From NCBI RefSeq assembly GCF_019320115.1, contig NC_089584.1:80729922-80793921 (forward strand): a stretch of DNA of 64,000 nucleotides, read 5' to 3'. The number at the start of each line of letters is the position of its first letter. Positions within the stretch are counted from its first letter, which is position 1. Both the position numbers and the translations under genes were made by a program. This DNA comes from Miscanthus floridulus. Taxonomy: Eukaryota > Streptophyta > Magnoliopsida > Poales > Poaceae. The notes under the pieces are model-generated. The model was not told the DNA's origin, ran no database searches, and was given only the letters and a program-made list of their open reading frames with translations. This document shows, one piece after another, positions 55,453 to 64,000 of the stretch.

Positions 55453-55820
55453 CCACAATAGTTGGAACACTGCTCCCACCTACCCTGATAATTTTAGTTC
55501 AGAAATAAAAATATACCACGACTGCTAGCCCCTATAAAATGGCCCTCGGCCAGGAGCTAGCCTCTCCATGCATGTTGGTTTCAGCCAGGCCTTATCAGCT
55601 ATGATACAATGTTTTCCTGTCACAGCAAACCACAGATATCGTTATGCATCGTAGTCCACCAAAATGGTGCACACATGAGGTACTAGAAAAATGCTACTGA
55701 GGTACACAATTTTTTATAATTTTTTGATGTATTTCATTACTATCTAAATAAATATATCGTTCTTGTTAAAACTTTCCCAATGTAGTATCTAAATAAATAT
55801 ATCCTTTACATATATGCACC

Positions 55821-55942
55821 TTCACTGTCGGTTCTATTTAGAAACCGGCAGTGATAACCACCTTCACTGTCGGTTCTATTTAGAAACCGACAGTGATTAC
55901 CACCTTCACTGCCGGTTCTATTTAAAAACCGACAGTGATGTC
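55821..55942 (+). promoter_or_regulatory. Three 42-bp hairpin repeats upstream of the unknown gene
   Basis: Tandem units starting 55821, 55863 and 55905. Each has an inverted stem, perfect in the second: CACTGTCGGTT, loop CTATTTAGA, AACCGACAGTG. The array ends 11 bp before a TATA box (55953) and 130 bp before the gene start. Confidence 0.82.
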
Positions 55943-55952
55943 CATGCCCCCC

Positions 55953-55959
55953 TATATAA
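55953..55959 (+). promoter_or_regulatory. TATA box of the unknown CACTA gene
   Basis: CCCCTATATAAAACA; ATG follows about 120 bp later after a CT-rich leader. Confidence 0.6.
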
Positions 55960-56075
55960 AACAAACTGCCAGCCACATACATCGATCCCACCCACCCACG
56001 AACTCTCTCAGTCTCATTTCTCACGTTTTACTCTCACTTCTCAAGACATCCACTCTCTCTCTACGTGATTTGGTC

Positions 56076-57302
56076 ATGGCTCCTGCATTTTTCAATGGTA
56101 TTGATATGTTGTCTTCTCCAATATTGTATCTATATTCATTTGATCTATATTTATATTCATGTTTCTTTACATTCTACATTTATATATATTCTTATTCCTT
56201 GCATTCGATCTATATTTAATTATGTTGCCATATTTTACTTGGAAGAATTTTTTTGTGCATATATTTTATGTTCATATTTTTTTTGCATTTTATCGATCAG
56301 GTGGTAGGAACAACGGACCTCCCCCACCACAAGAACCAGGTTTCCACCCTGGCGATGAGCCATTCGCTCCGAATGTGGCAATTCCACGGTTCCTTATTCC
56401 AGCTATTGTATGAAATATTTTCCAACATCTTTTGTTTTTTGATGCTAACAAATAAGTGTAATTAGTTTTAGTATCATTGTTGCATGCATATATGTCGTAG
56501 ACTATATCCCCAATAGATTGGCTACGAACAACACTTAGCTGGTTCTTTATCTCGGAAATCGTCGAGAACACGGCATCTAATGTAAGTGGTCGGCTATGAA
56601 CATGAGAACTCAGTTTTTTCATCCCTGTGAGGGGTTCAAATTATCGGAACCATATCCATGGGACGGGAATACAGAGCCTAAATGTGATAAGCGCCCAATT
56701 AAGTGCCGTGCGCATCTGTTTAGAGGCACTTCAACGTATTTGCTATGATGTGCCTGATTTCTCACACTTCAAGGGACTTGCTTTGAATGCTGGTGATATC
56801 CCCGTCCCGCAAGCATGCGAATGGTTTGCAAGCTACAACCATGCGGATATGGTAAAATGATCACTTATACCTGAGTCATGGTTATTTGTTGTTTATTATT
56901 GTAATAACATTCTCTAATTTTTTTCTTTTTCTCTGCATGCAGATTGTGCTACAGGACCTTACCTATGCTGCATGTGGCTTGTGGGCCGTTCTAGACCAAG
57001 CTATGGAGCAACTCGGGTACGATTGAGACTTCTGCAATGGAAACCTTGGCCAGCTCACTATAGATGGATGCCAGTACTGCATAAGGATTACTAACAGGGA
57101 CAGTGGTCATTCAGTAGGTTACATATATGGCCAACCATTCTTTCGGTATTGTGAGACACGAGAGAGTGCACTCATATGGGCATTGGACTTCATTGATATA
57201 AGCGGATACATAATCCGTGACATCAACTACCATATATGGCTACAGAGGCATGTTAGTGTGCGTGGCCTGATCGATCTCGACAGTGATTCCGATAGTAATT
57301 AA
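56076..57302 (+). pseudogene. Unrecognised five-exon gene inside the CACTA element
   Basis: Exons by splice sites and frame: 56076-56097, 56301-56407, 56517-56581, 56632-56851, 56943-57302; every junction is GT-AG and phase-consistent. The product would be about 257 residues: a short Pro-rich N-terminus (GGRNNGPPPPQEPGFHPGDE), a middle part with VRICLEALQRICYDVPDFSH, and a C-terminal part with GYIYGQPFFRYCETRESALI and an acidic end DLDSDSDSN. One TGA at 57024-57026 breaks exon 5, consistent with a single CGA to TGA change; otherwise the gene is clean. I know no family for it. Its own TATA and hairpin array suggest it is an element gene, not host DNA. Confidence 0.68.
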
Positions 57303-57439
57303 TGTTTATTTAACTAGGTTTTCAAGGTCGTAGTTTAATTGGGTTCTAATTTTAATATGTACGACTTTGTGTGTTTAATTATTGTCATGCATGTAATTCG
57401 TGTAACATTTGTTGGGCAATTAGAAATATATATTCCGAT
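57303..57439 (+). other. 3' region of the unknown CACTA gene
   Basis: Short AT-rich spacer, presumably 3' untranslated. Confidence 0.45.
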
Positions 57440-58343
57440 GTCGTATTGGTCTCAAAATTATTCTCAGGCTTACACATGCCACGTGTGAAGGAAATACCAA
57501 GTTTGGGATTTTCCGGAGATGGTTTGCTACTTTCTGAGGTTTAATTGAATTTCCGTGCGACGAGACCGTTTAATTATAGGTTGAACTGAGTCTACCCACA
57601 AAAAAATCCAGAATGGTGCCAAACTTTTACACATGCTCTAATGTGCCCTAGGGATAAGAATTTTGTGGAGGTGGATGAAAAAATCTATTAGGTCCAAGAT
57701 GAAATTCACCCTCTTTTGTCTTATTTGGCACAGAGAAAAATATAATAAATAAAAAAATAATCAGAAAAACCTAAGATCCTATGTGGGGTCTTAATTTGGG
57801 TGTACATGCTTGCCAAAAAAATTTCAAGCCATTTCAACATAGGCGGAGTATACATGCTTCATAGAGGTACATGTGCCCTTTCATCGAACCCTAATTATGC
57901 ACAAAGGTTGTCAAGGTTTCTGTGGTTCATAGGCATTTCAGTGTCGTATTGGTCTCAAACCTTTTCTTAGGATTGCACATACCACGTGTGAACGAAACAC
58001 CAAGTTTGGGATTTTCCGGAGATGGTTTGCTACTTTCTAAGGTTTAATTGAATTTCCGCGCGACGAGACAGTTTAATTATAGGTTGAACTGAGTCTACCC
58101 ACGAAAAGATTCGGAATGATGCCAAACTTTTACATAGGCTCTAATGTTCCCTAGGAATAAGAATTTTGTAGAGGTGGATGAAAAAATCTATTGGGTCCAA
58201 GATGAAATTCACCCTCTTTTGTCTCATTCAGCACATAGAAAAATATAATTAATAAAAAATGATTAGAAAAACCTAAGATCCTGTGTGGGATCTTAATTTG
58301 GGTGTACAAGCTTGCAAAAAAATTTTATGCCATTTTGACATAG
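57440..58343 (+). repeat. Direct duplication of about 400 bp, offset 513 bp
   Basis: Copies at 57440-57843 and 57953-58343 share GTCGTATTGGTCTCAAA, GGGATTTTCCGGAGATGG and AAGATGAAATTCACCCTC, at high identity. A third fragment (58572-58611, TTCAAGCCATTTCGACATAG) lies between tRNA-like cassettes 3 and 4. No coding potential. Confidence 0.85.
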
Positions 58344-58402
58344 GAATACATATGTTTCTATTTATTCGGTATATAAAAGATTTTTTTAATATATATAAAC
58401 AT

Positions 58403-58493
58403 CACTGTCGGTTTCAAAAAACCAGTAGTGATAAGAAGAAACCGACAGTGATGCTTGTTATCACTGTTGGTTTATTTTGAAAACCGGCAGTGA
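58403..58493 (+). repeat. Internal CACTA hairpin array
   Basis: Two units: ATCACTGTCGGTTTC...ACCAGTAGTGAT and ATCACTGTTGGTTT...AAACCGGCAGTGAT, with an extra AAACCGACAGTGAT between. Confidence 0.8.
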
Positions 58494-58514
58494 TATAAAA
58501 AAATTAAAAAAATT

Positions 58515-58571
58515 GTGCCAGTCCTCGGGTTGGAGCTCGGGTCTCGGGCTATAGAGTTTAGACACTTAACC
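58515..58571 (-). other. tRNA-like cassette 3, diverged, minus strand
   Basis: Minus strand GGTTAAGTGTCTAAACTC ... CCCGAGACCCGAGCTCCAAC ... GGCAC keeps the general layout of cassettes 1 and 2 but the B-box is poor. Confidence 0.35.
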
Positions 58572-58642
58572 AAAAAAAAATTCAAGCCATTTCGACATAG
58601 GAATACATATGCTTAATAAATTATAAAATTAAACCAAAAAAA

Positions 58643-58715
58643 TTGAGCCACCCGGGATTCGAACACAGGTATCGGGGGCTGAGTTACGGGGTCTTAACCG
58701 TTGAGCCAATAGGAG
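58643..58715 (-). other. tRNA-like cassette 4, minus strand
   Basis: Minus strand A-box TGGCTCAACGGTTAAG (58708-58693) and a good B-box TGTTCGAATCCC (from 58665), start-to-start 43-44 nt. Opposite in direction to cassettes 1 and 2. Confidence 0.55.
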
Positions 58716-58792
58716 GTATTTGAGAAGTGTGGAAAAGATAAGTTACTTATGCTGTAACTGCTACACGGCAATCGCTGGCGGCTTAAAGAATG

Positions 58793-58890
58793 GCCCGGCA
58801 GTGATGTACCCCCGTCACTGTCGGCTTCTACTTACAACTGGCAGTGATGTACCCCCATCACTATCGGTTTCTAACTAGAACCGGTAGTGA
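58793..58890 (+). promoter_or_regulatory. CACTA hairpin array upstream of the third gene
   Basis: CCGTCACTGTCGGCTTC...AACTGGCAGTGATG then CCATCACTATCGGTTTC...GAACCGGTAGTGATG; the array ends about 10 bp before a TATA box. Confidence 0.78.
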
Positions 58891-58900
58891 TGAGGTCTGG

Positions 58901-58908
58901 TATAAAAG
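58901..58908 (+). promoter_or_regulatory. TATA box of the third CACTA gene
   Basis: TATAAAAG in TCTGGTATAAAAGTCCACC, immediately after the hairpin array. Confidence 0.65.
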
Positions 58909-58945
58909 TCCACCGCGGATTGAAAAATTTCAACCCCGCGCCAAA

Positions 58946-59208
58946 CGTTCCTAGCCCCGCGCTCCTCTTCTTTGACGCCAACGCCCATGCACTGCCCCAA
59001 GCCGAAGCACCCATCCACCACCCCCCGCGCCACCGTTCCTAGCCCCGCGCTCCTCTTCTTTGACGCCGAGGCCCGTGCACTGCCCCATGCTAGAGCAACC
59101 ATCCACCACCCCCGCGCCGCCGTTCCTAGCCCCACACTCCTTTTCTTCAACGCTGACGCCCGTGCATCGCCCCACGCCGGAGCACTCCCCACGTCGTCCA
59201 CCACCAGA
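58946..59208 (+). repeat. Three 87/88-bp tandem repeats in the leader exon
   Basis: Units start at about 58946, 59034 and 59121, each opening CGTTCCTAGCCCC and CTC.TTCTTT.A.GC. Part of the leader exon, which can end at the donor ATG|GTGAGT at 59270. Confidence 0.75.
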
Positions 59209-59750
59209 TGCCAGAGCACAGCTGAGGCCTTTAGGAGCGCATGCGGACAGTTGCTTTCCCACCCCCATGGTGAGTGCGTGGCTCACTGCTCGCTAAGTGT
59301 TCAATGAAATGCCCCACGGTTGTTGTCTTCCCAATAGCATCCAATTCCTATTCGATTGAGTTACATGCTGTTACTCCTTGGTTTAGCTATAGGTAGAGTG
59401 TCAATTGATGGATTCTTGTCAAATGTGTATAGGTATAATCGCTATAGGTAGAGTGTCAATTGATTTTGATGGAATGTATAGCATGCTTAAAAAAGGCATC
59501 TATAGATGTTTGTTCTAGAAAAAGTTAAAAACAACTTTTAAAATTAGCTCGGCAGCAGCAGCAAGTATGATTACTAAACCACATTGATCTCTGAATAATA
59601 GACAATCCAATTATTGAGGTTATTTTTTTATCATGTCAAGGATAAAGAACATTAAATAGATTTAGTTTGGCCATATAACTTGAATAATAACTCTTGTTCA
59701 GTGAGTTACCATTACCACTTACCACATGCCTAATTTACTTAAATGTATAG
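59209..59750 (+). other. End of leader exon and probable leader intron
   Basis: The leader exon ends at 59269; an intron from GTGAGTGCG (59270) to TGTATAG (59750) would join it to the exon with the RNase H1-type protein. No other gene. Confidence 0.5.
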
Positions 59751-59756
59751 GCAATC

Positions 59757-60107
59757 ATGGCATGGTATGTAGTGCATGTTGGTCACATGCCTAGGATTTA
59801 TCAAACCTAGAAAGATTGCTATGCTTAAGTCAATCACTACCTTGGTAATTTGCACAAAAAATACAACACAGAAGCTGAAGCTTTGAGGGCCTACTATAGT
59901 CATCTGGCCTACCTTGCAAACCATGGGCAACCGGCCTACTATGGTCTAATGAATGTAAACCATGGCCATCCGCTGGCACTGGAGATCAAAGAGAAGCCAC
60001 CCGCTGGAGATGTGAAGATTAAGAGAATTGCTCCTTGGTCTTGGAAAGATGTCATGCTTTTATTTATGGCTATGGTCATCGCTTTTCTTATTTGGAAGTT
60101 GATATAG
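59757..60107 (+). pseudogene. RNase H1 N-terminal (viroplasmin-like) domain protein with C-terminal membrane anchor
   Basis: 116 codons from the ATG at 59757, six bases after a splice acceptor. The first 55 residues match the RNase H1 hybrid-binding / caulimovirus viroplasmin-type fold: WYVVHVGHMPRIY, then NLHKKYNTEAEALRAYYSHL. The domain binds RNA/DNA hybrids or double-stranded RNA in RNase H1. No catalytic RNase H domain follows; instead the protein ends in a hydrophobic run (DVMLLFMAMVIAFLIWKL), as in tail-anchored membrane proteins. Two TAG/TAA stops at residues 18 (59808) and 24 (59826) break it. It sits between the hairpin-array promoter (58793) and the Ptta gene. A role in the element is unknown. 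Confidence 0.65.
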
Positions 60108-60309
60108 GCTTAGTTTCATAGAACAGTAGGTGGACTTTGTTGTATGTGGTCAATCAAACAATGAATTTGTTCTAGGTAAACATATGCTATTATTTGACTT
60201 TGTTGTATGTGGACTTATTATTAGACTTTGCATTAAACATATTATATATATGAACATATGCTATTAGTAGTTGTCCATGGCCAAAACTAACCACGATCGT
60301 GTCACAGCC

Positions 60310-63300
60310 ATGACTCATCGTCGCCTGTCATCCCATCGCCAAAGAACTGATCGGCAACAAGAAGCGGCTGATATCGCTGGGACGGGAGAGCCGCATGATC
60401 CAACAAACGGTGACGGTGTCAATCAGGTCAGTGAGAACGAGCAGCCATAGACCCTGTCCGGCCTGCTCGATCTTGGTCAAAATGACCAAGATGGCTAGGT
60501 AACTTTGGTATCATGTCACTATGTAGCCACACACACTAATCAATTGAGAGGGTCATAGCTTACTTGGTGTCTCTAGCAGGAGCCTCTACCGACCAAGGAG
60601 CCAGAGGGTTTGGGTAGCAGGAAGGCTAGATCCAAGCGAGGCGTGTCAAAGATTCCTGTTGGTATGAATGCACATGGGCACATTACTAAGTTCGATGAAT
60701 TCGGGGATCCACTCACCGCCCATAGCTTTGACCAAATACAAGACTATCCTCGGGTTAGTTGTTAGGGACTTTGTCCTGATTAAGTATAGGAAGTGGATTG
60801 GGAAAGATGATGACCGGTGGAGGGTTCCCAAAAGCGAGAAGGATTACATATGGGATGTCAAGATCCCAGAGTATTTCACTTTCCCAGCTGAGTATGATAG
60901 GGAGTTAGTCAAGAAAAAAGCAAAAGAAATCATGGGGACATGCTTCAAGAATTTCAAGGGGATATTGTATAAGAATTTTGTCCTCCAAAATAAAGAGCCA
61001 GATTTTGATGGTGGATAGTTTAGCAAGCAGAAAGACTTTTGGTAGGCTTTCAAGGAATATAAGTTATCCGAGGAGTACTTAGAACTGAGTAGGAAGAATA
61101 AGGAGAATTCACAGAAAGCGAATCCTCATCATCTCGGCTCTCGTGGCTACGCCAAAAAGATGCTAGAATTTGAAGCAGAACTTCAAAAGATGGATCGCCT
61201 TGCTGAGGAAGGCTTTCAGGTTAAGACCACCGATTAGGAGCCTAGATTAGTATTATACTATATGTGGAGAAATGTACGGCACGCCGAGGATAGGAGCTTT
61301 AGCTCCTCAAATCAACCCATGAGCAAACTGATCCAGAGGATCTCCCAGGTAACTAAGGAGGTGAGGCAAGGGACTCGCACTTCTAATAGGGAGAAAGACA
61401 TGCTCACCTAAGCACTCAGAACCAAGGAGCACCCTGGTCGCACTAGAGGAACCGGTGTTGTTCCTTGGAAACTAGCATTCCCCCAAGAATCTAACACTTA
61501 CCGGAGCCGCTCGAGGGGTAGAGCGGAACATGAGGTAGAGTATTTGAGGAGACCATTGAAGCGTGAGTCGAGCAAATTTTACTATCCAAGGGATCAGTAG
61601 TACCACAAAACCCTACTCCTAGTGCCTTTAGCCCACAGTTTAGGGGTCGCAGCAGCTGTGGATCGACCCCGCTTGACGAAGAAGAGGCGAATGTGCCTCA
61701 TCCGGTGGATGACATCACTGAACCCGTCAATGTCAGGTTATACATCCATCAGGAATGGACAAAAGACAAGGTGGCGCTCAGCCAGGCCTGGCCTGCAGGA
61801 GACGAGACAATTAATGGCTGCCCAATTCCACTGGGGTATGCTCGCGTCACCATTGACAAAATACTTGATAAGAAGTATAACAAGATACCCATTGAGTACC
61901 CCATAGCGGAAGACAGGCCGAAACTTGGTCAAAACAAGGGCTCTCAAGTGGCCTGGTGCAAACGCTTCATTAAGCTTGACCATCAATTGTCCTCTGATGA
62001 CGAGGACAACTACGAGTCTTCGCCCACCTACGATGATCACTCACCATCTCTCAATAGAGATCTCTCCCCTCCTCATCCAGAGCCATTACCCCTGAGAAGA
62101 CAGAGGTCTCCTTCTATTCCTCCTCATCCAACTCCATCTTCATCAGCCCCGAGAAAAGAGACTCCTCCTCCTCCTCCTCCTCCTCCTCCTCCACCATCTT
62201 CATCAGCACCGGGAAAACAAAATTCTCGTCGTCATCCTCCTCCTCCACCTCAGCCCAAAACAAAATCAAGGACATCCTCGCAGTTGTAGAAAAGGTCCTT
62301 GGATTCAGTCGCTAATGCTCCCAAAGTGGACCAACAGAAAAGAAAAAGGCCATTCAGTGGCAGCGTTACCACCTTGATGAAAGAAAAATTTACAACACAC
62401 ATCTTGAAGGAAGATTGTGTTAGTTTCTTCAATCTATGTGCCTCACTGCCTCCGTTTTTGTTGAAGTCCGAATTCGAAAGGCAAACATAGAATAAATACG
62501 CTACAACAAGAGACGAAGAAATACACAATAAAGATTTAAGGAACATTATGAAGTTAGTTGAAGACAACCCTGATTTAACCATGGAAGAGGCCGCGAACAT
62601 CTATTATGATGTACAAGGGACGAGAACACCAGCAATAAAGTATGAAAGGGGCAATCTTTTGGTTCCCAATCACGAGTATAAAAATCTAACAACATACTTG
62701 CGTCAGTTACATGAATATTACATGGCTCAAGCAATAGAGACGGACGACTTTGGTTTTGAGGTTATTATTCGTTCGCCACATGTTTTCCAATATCCTGAAG
62801 AAGAGAAGTTCGATGTTGAGTGGGAGTGCTTGTTCTAGCTATACCAGAAATGCTCTCTTGATGTTCAAATGTTGACGCTGTGGACTATGTAAGTACCCTA
62901 CACGCACGATATTACAATTAACTACTCTCTCGAGACACAAATTGTTAACTTTTGAGCACTTCCCATGATTTTATGTAGGTGTATAACAAAATTTTGTGTT
63001 CTAAAAAGCAAATGGGATTACATAGGCTTCTTGGACCCCATGTGAGTCAATGAGAGGACATGTCTAGGCCTCTATGGATGTGATGTGGAAGACCCAAAAC
63101 AGAGATTGATTGCTGTTTTTGACAAATTCACGATGAAGAAGAAAACCAACATACTTCTAGCCTACAACTTCGAGTATGTGTTCTTGGCTTTTAATTTTAT
63201 GCTTCTTTTTTGTTAAGATTATTCGATAATTAGGATTCTGTGATTGCAGCAACCATTTCGTCTTCATTTGTGTTAATCTTGCTAAAAATCTGCTCGAGGT

Positions 63301-63864
63301 GTGGGGCTCTTAGAAAAAACCATTCATCATCTCGATGCACTGGTGGCAGTGATGAATTTGTAAGCGATCCTAATAACTATTATTTTCTAATCACACATAC
63401 CGCTTTCTAATGTTTCTCCTTTTAATGTTGCTCAGTGTCTGAAGAAGACATATCAGTGGGACGCTAGTCCCATTCAAGGTTGTCGAAATGGAGGGGAAGT
63501 ACCTATCACAGCCAGCGGGAAACAATGAATGCGGGTTTTATGTAATGTGGGCAATGCTTCACTACATCGGTGGGAAATCAGAAGAAGCCGATAAGTTGGT
63601 GTGTATAATCCCCATTTCATTTATGTCTATTAATAATTCAACAAAATGATTTACTATTCCTCTTTGGATATCATCTTTTTTGAATGACAGCGTAAGAAAT
63701 ATAAGCACGAAAGGCTGCTAGACATGGAGATCGTCGCACTACAATCGTTGCTAGCAAAATTCATCTTAGCCGAGGTATTGGAAAAAGATGGAGTATTTTC
63801 CATTGCACAATCCGTGAAGTACAAGGACCAGTATGGCCTAGAGCGGCTTGCCAAATTATTGTAA
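60310..63864 (+). pseudogene. Ptta/En-Spm, DUF8039-like and Ulp1 protease protein (TNPA-like second ORF)
   Basis: Likely start ATG 60310. A first exon may end near 60498 (GTAACT) with an acceptor TCTAGCAG at 60581. The Transposase_24-type region includes GMNAHGHITKFDEFGDPLTA, FVLIKYRKWIGKDDDRW, KNFKGILYKNFVL, and LSRKNKENSQKANPHHLGSR (60660-61140). A DUF8039-like block has VRLYIHQEWTKDKVALSQAW (about 61731). An acidic and then Pro-rich linker (CTC microsatellite at about 62162-62190) follows. The C-terminal part is a Ulp1/C48-type cysteine protease split by introns: exons 62548-62888, 62979-63173, 63250-63359, 63436-63598 and 63691-63864; NHFVFICVNLA holds the likely His and NNECGFYVMWAMLHYI the likely Cys. 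Stops in several exons (e.g. 61016, 62287, 63032) show decay. Confidence 0.72.
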
Positions 63865-64000
63865 GAAGTCTGAGAAGCATGTGTGAATTCCAAGAACATT
63901 TCTTTTTTATTTTGAGGGATCGAGATGTGGATAAGAACATTTGAATTGTAATCGTAACATTTGTAATGTTTAATATTGATGGACTTGTTGTCTATGTAGC
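63865..64000 (+). other. 3' region after the Ulp1-type gene, window end
   Basis: No hairpin repeat or terminal CAGTG is reached, so the CACTA region continues beyond the window. Confidence 0.6.

Larger units (their letters stand above)
50577..64000 (+). mobile_element. CACTA (En/Spm) transposon region with four genes, right end outside window
   Basis: Begins CACTGACGG at 50577 (preceding 3-mer CTT) and is followed at once by subterminal hairpin repeats. It encodes a TNP2 transposase (51414-54645), an unknown five-exon gene (56076-57302), an RNase H1 N-terminal-domain protein (59757-60107) and a Ptta/En-Spm, DUF8039 and Ulp1 protein (60310-63864), all on the plus strand. Internal hairpin arrays recur at 55228, 55821, 58403 and 58793. 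No matching 3' terminus (..CAGTG) is present up to 64000, so this is either one element of over 13.4 kb or two to three nested CACTA parts. All genes but possibly the last carry clear breaks. Confidence 0.8.

Noticed and set aside
55806..56024. Minus-strand ORF with repeated CRFLNRT phrases
   Set aside because: Translation of the 42-bp hairpin repeats.
58875..59307. ORFs on both strands over 58.9-59.3 kb
   Set aside because: They come from the 87-bp tandem repeats of the leader exon; no domain.

Overview
The window is nuclear DNA of a grass. It is dominated by LTR retrotransposons of plant Copia and Ty3/gypsy type, a CACTA (En/Spm) transposon, a Mutator-like element, small TIR elements, and one normally spliced plant gene with GT-AG introns. 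The element mixture suggests an Andropogoneae-type genome (sorghum, sugarcane, Miscanthus or maize relatives). That placement is inference from element style, not proof.

Layout. 1-866: probable end of a gypsy LTR. 1236-6265: degenerate Copia element with 296-bp LTRs, inserted in a GC-rich stretch. 6889-8417: Mutator-like TIR element with a near-perfect 9-bp target duplication. 8722-36493: a large Ty3/gypsy element ('Gypsy A') whose 5' LTR is truncated. Its gag-pol is sense and degenerate, and a spliced antisense gene of the 'putative gypsy type transposon' family lies between pol and the 3' LTR. Gypsy A is interrupted in pol by a non-autonomous gypsy-like element ('Gypsy B', 13896-19033), which carries a 44-bp minisatellite and is itself interrupted by a solo LTR (14810-16403). 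Gypsy A is interrupted again, at the very end of its 3' LTR, by a gag-only Copia-type element on the minus strand ('N1', 30218-36476). A sister element ('N2', 36657-43169) lies 180 bp further on. Each of these nested insertions has a recognisable 5-bp target duplication.

43170-50576 is the gene-bearing island. It holds a tandem duplication, a 1.1-kb TIR element carrying an antisense SAUR (auxin-response) coding segment (44348-45444), and the only clearly intact host gene: a six-exon RING-CH (MARCH-type) membrane E3 ubiquitin ligase of 310 residues (46543-49452). That gene has one GC-AG intron and a LINE-like insertion in intron 4. A small MITE follows.

50577 to the window end is one long CACTA region, or a nest of CACTA parts. 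It contains a decayed TNP2 transposase, an unrecognised five-exon gene, a small spliced gene with an RNase H1 N-terminal (viroplasmin-like) domain and a C-terminal membrane anchor, and a Ptta/En-Spm-DUF8039-Ulp1 protein gene. Hairpin arrays of the CACTGTCGGTT/AACCGACAGTG type occur at the left end and again directly in front of TATA boxes of the internal genes. tRNA-like A-box/B-box cassettes lie in inverted orientation around the second gene. This multi-gene, repeatedly promoter-marked CACTA region is the part most worth following up. Only the RING-CH gene looks fully functional; nearly all transposon coding regions carry nonsense codons, mainly TAG, or frameshifts.
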